Source of the DNA: a bacterium
GTDB lineage: Bacteria; Krumholzibacteriota; Krumholzibacteriia; LZORAL124-64-63
Reading direction: 5' to 3'
NCBI GenBank assembly: GCA_030591105.1
Contig: JAUVBS010000151.1
Coordinates: 1-5,859, forward strand
Length of the DNA: 5,859 nucleotides
Part shown: in pieces, positions 5,302-5,859 of the stretch
Layout of the letters: each line of letters opens with the position of its first letter
How positions within the stretch are numbered: position 1 is the stretch's first letter
Notes under the pieces: model-generated
What the model saw: the letters and a program-made list of their open reading frames with translations, nothing else
Database searches by the model: none
What the model was told of the DNA's origin: nothing
Position numbers and translations under genes: made by a program

Positions 5302-5780
5302 GCGAACGTCACGTGTTGTATCCAGGTTCTTTCGACCCTGTGACCCTCGGACACCTGGACATCCTACACCGCGCACTGGACCTCTTCGACCGCGTCACCG
5401 TGGCGGTGGCGTCGCGAGGTAAGGCCGATTTTCTGCCGCCAGAGGAGCGGGTGGCGCTGCTGGCCGAGGCGATCGCTGACCGACCCGGCTGCCGAGTCGT
5501 CACTTTTTCTGGCTTGCTGGTCGACGAAGCGCGGCGGCAGAAGGTGTGCGCCGTGGTGCGAGGGATCCGCACCTCGGCGGACTACGAACATGAATGGTCG
5601 CTGGCGGGGGTCAACCAGCGGCTCGCTCCTGGCAGCGAGTATGTCTATCTGCTGGCCAGACCCGAGCTGGCGGCGATCAGCAGCACTCTGGTCCGCGACG
5701 TCGCCCGGCACGGCGGATCGGTCGCGGAGTTGGTACCGGCCAAGGTGGCGGATGCCGTGCGTCGTCATTACAAACGCTAG
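5298..5780 (+). CDS. coaD: Pantetheine-phosphate adenylyltransferase (PPAT)
   Basis: Transfers AMP from ATP to 4'-phosphopantetheine, giving dephospho-CoA, the penultimate step of coenzyme A synthesis; cytoplasmic. It has 160 residues, normal for CoaD. The nucleotidyltransferase signature YPGSFDPVTLGH (8-19) carries the TxGH motif at 16-19. K42, R88 and R91 in VRGIRTSADYE, E99, and the ISST loop (127-130) fall at the same positions as in the E. coli enzyme as I recall it. The usual fourth-position Ser of the ISSS loop is Thr here, a conservative change. The ATG overlaps the rsmD stop (ATGA), with GGGGAGGG at 5287-5294 just upstream. rsmD-coaD adjacency is common in many bacteria. Confidence 0.96.
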   Translation: MSERHVLYPGSFDPVTLGHLDILHRALDLFDRVTVAVASRGKADFLPPEERVALLAEAIADRPGCRVVTFSGLLVDEARRQKVCAVVRGIRTSADYEHEWSLAGVNQRLAPGSEYVYLLARPELAAISSTLVRDVARHGGSVAELVPAKVADAVRRHYKR

Positions 5781-5809
5781 CCCGGCGGATAAGTCGCGGG
5801 TCCGGGCTC

Positions 5810-5859
5810 GTGTCGCCGCGGGGTGACACCGTGGCGGAAGTTGGGTGTCTGCCGGTGCC
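5810..5859 (+). CDS. Possible start of a downstream gene (truncated by window edge)
   Basis: After coaD an open frame continues to the window edge, with GTG candidates at 5810 and 5831. The second is preceded by GGGGTGA at 5820-5826, a Shine-Dalgarno-like string four bases upstream, and would give MAEVGCLPV before the edge. With nine to sixteen residues visible no family can be recognised. It could be the next gene of the block or non-coding sequence. Confidence 0.25.
   Translation, partial: MSPRGDTVAEVGCLPV

Noticed and set aside
5779..5808. Inverted repeat AGCCCGG/CCGGGCT after coaD as a terminator
   Set aside because: Seven-base-pair stem with a 16-base loop and no following T-run; too weak to call.
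1..5859. A novel accessory, defence or mobile system
   Set aside because: Every substantial + strand gene belongs to a known core family (T4P assembly, shikimate kinase, RsmD, CoaD); no transposase, integrase, direct-repeat array or orphan gene is visible.

Overview
The window is a compact, G+C-rich bacterial segment with every gene on the + strand. It has two transcription blocks separated by one strong intrinsic terminator. Block 1 (1-4090) is the type IV pilus (T4P) alignment and outer-membrane secretin operon pilM(partial)-pilN-pilO-pilP-pilQ. Block 2 (4163-5780) is a housekeeping run: shikimate kinase (aroK), the 16S rRNA G966 methyltransferase rsmD and pantetheine-phosphate adenylyltransferase coaD. 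The final 79 bases hold only a possible start of a further gene.

Block 1: cytoplasmic actin-like PilM binds the INLLP-type N-terminus of PilN. PilN and PilO form the inner-membrane coiled-coil scaffold, PilP bridges the periplasm, and PilQ is the outer-membrane pore through which the pilus passes. Genes overlap (ATGA at pilM/pilN) or lie a few to 16 bases apart, so one mRNA with translational coupling is likely. Block 2 genes also overlap (GTGA at aroK/rsmD, ATGA at rsmD/coaD). A candidate promoter for block 2 is embedded in and just after the pilQ terminator, and its spacing predicts that aroK mRNA may begin at or next to the ATG.

The organism is a diderm with T4P. Several traits differ from the well-known proteobacterial locus: PilQ is short, with no room for AMIN domains; PilP has no lipobox cysteine; PilM carries an acidic insertion; and aroK is followed by rsmD-coaD rather than aroB. 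This suggests a non-proteobacterial diderm phylum (a Gemmatimonadota-like or FCB-related lineage is one guess) or a divergent proteobacterium. The sequence alone does not settle it.

I see no mobile element, CRISPR array, tRNA, rRNA or defence module. The region is largely ordinary core genome. The points worth checking are lineage-specific modifications of pilus proteins and the terminator/promoter arrangement, not a new multi-gene system. Several start codons are placed later than the longest open frame would suggest (pilO 1446, pilQ 2603, aroK 4163, rsmD 4696), with reasons given in each entry.
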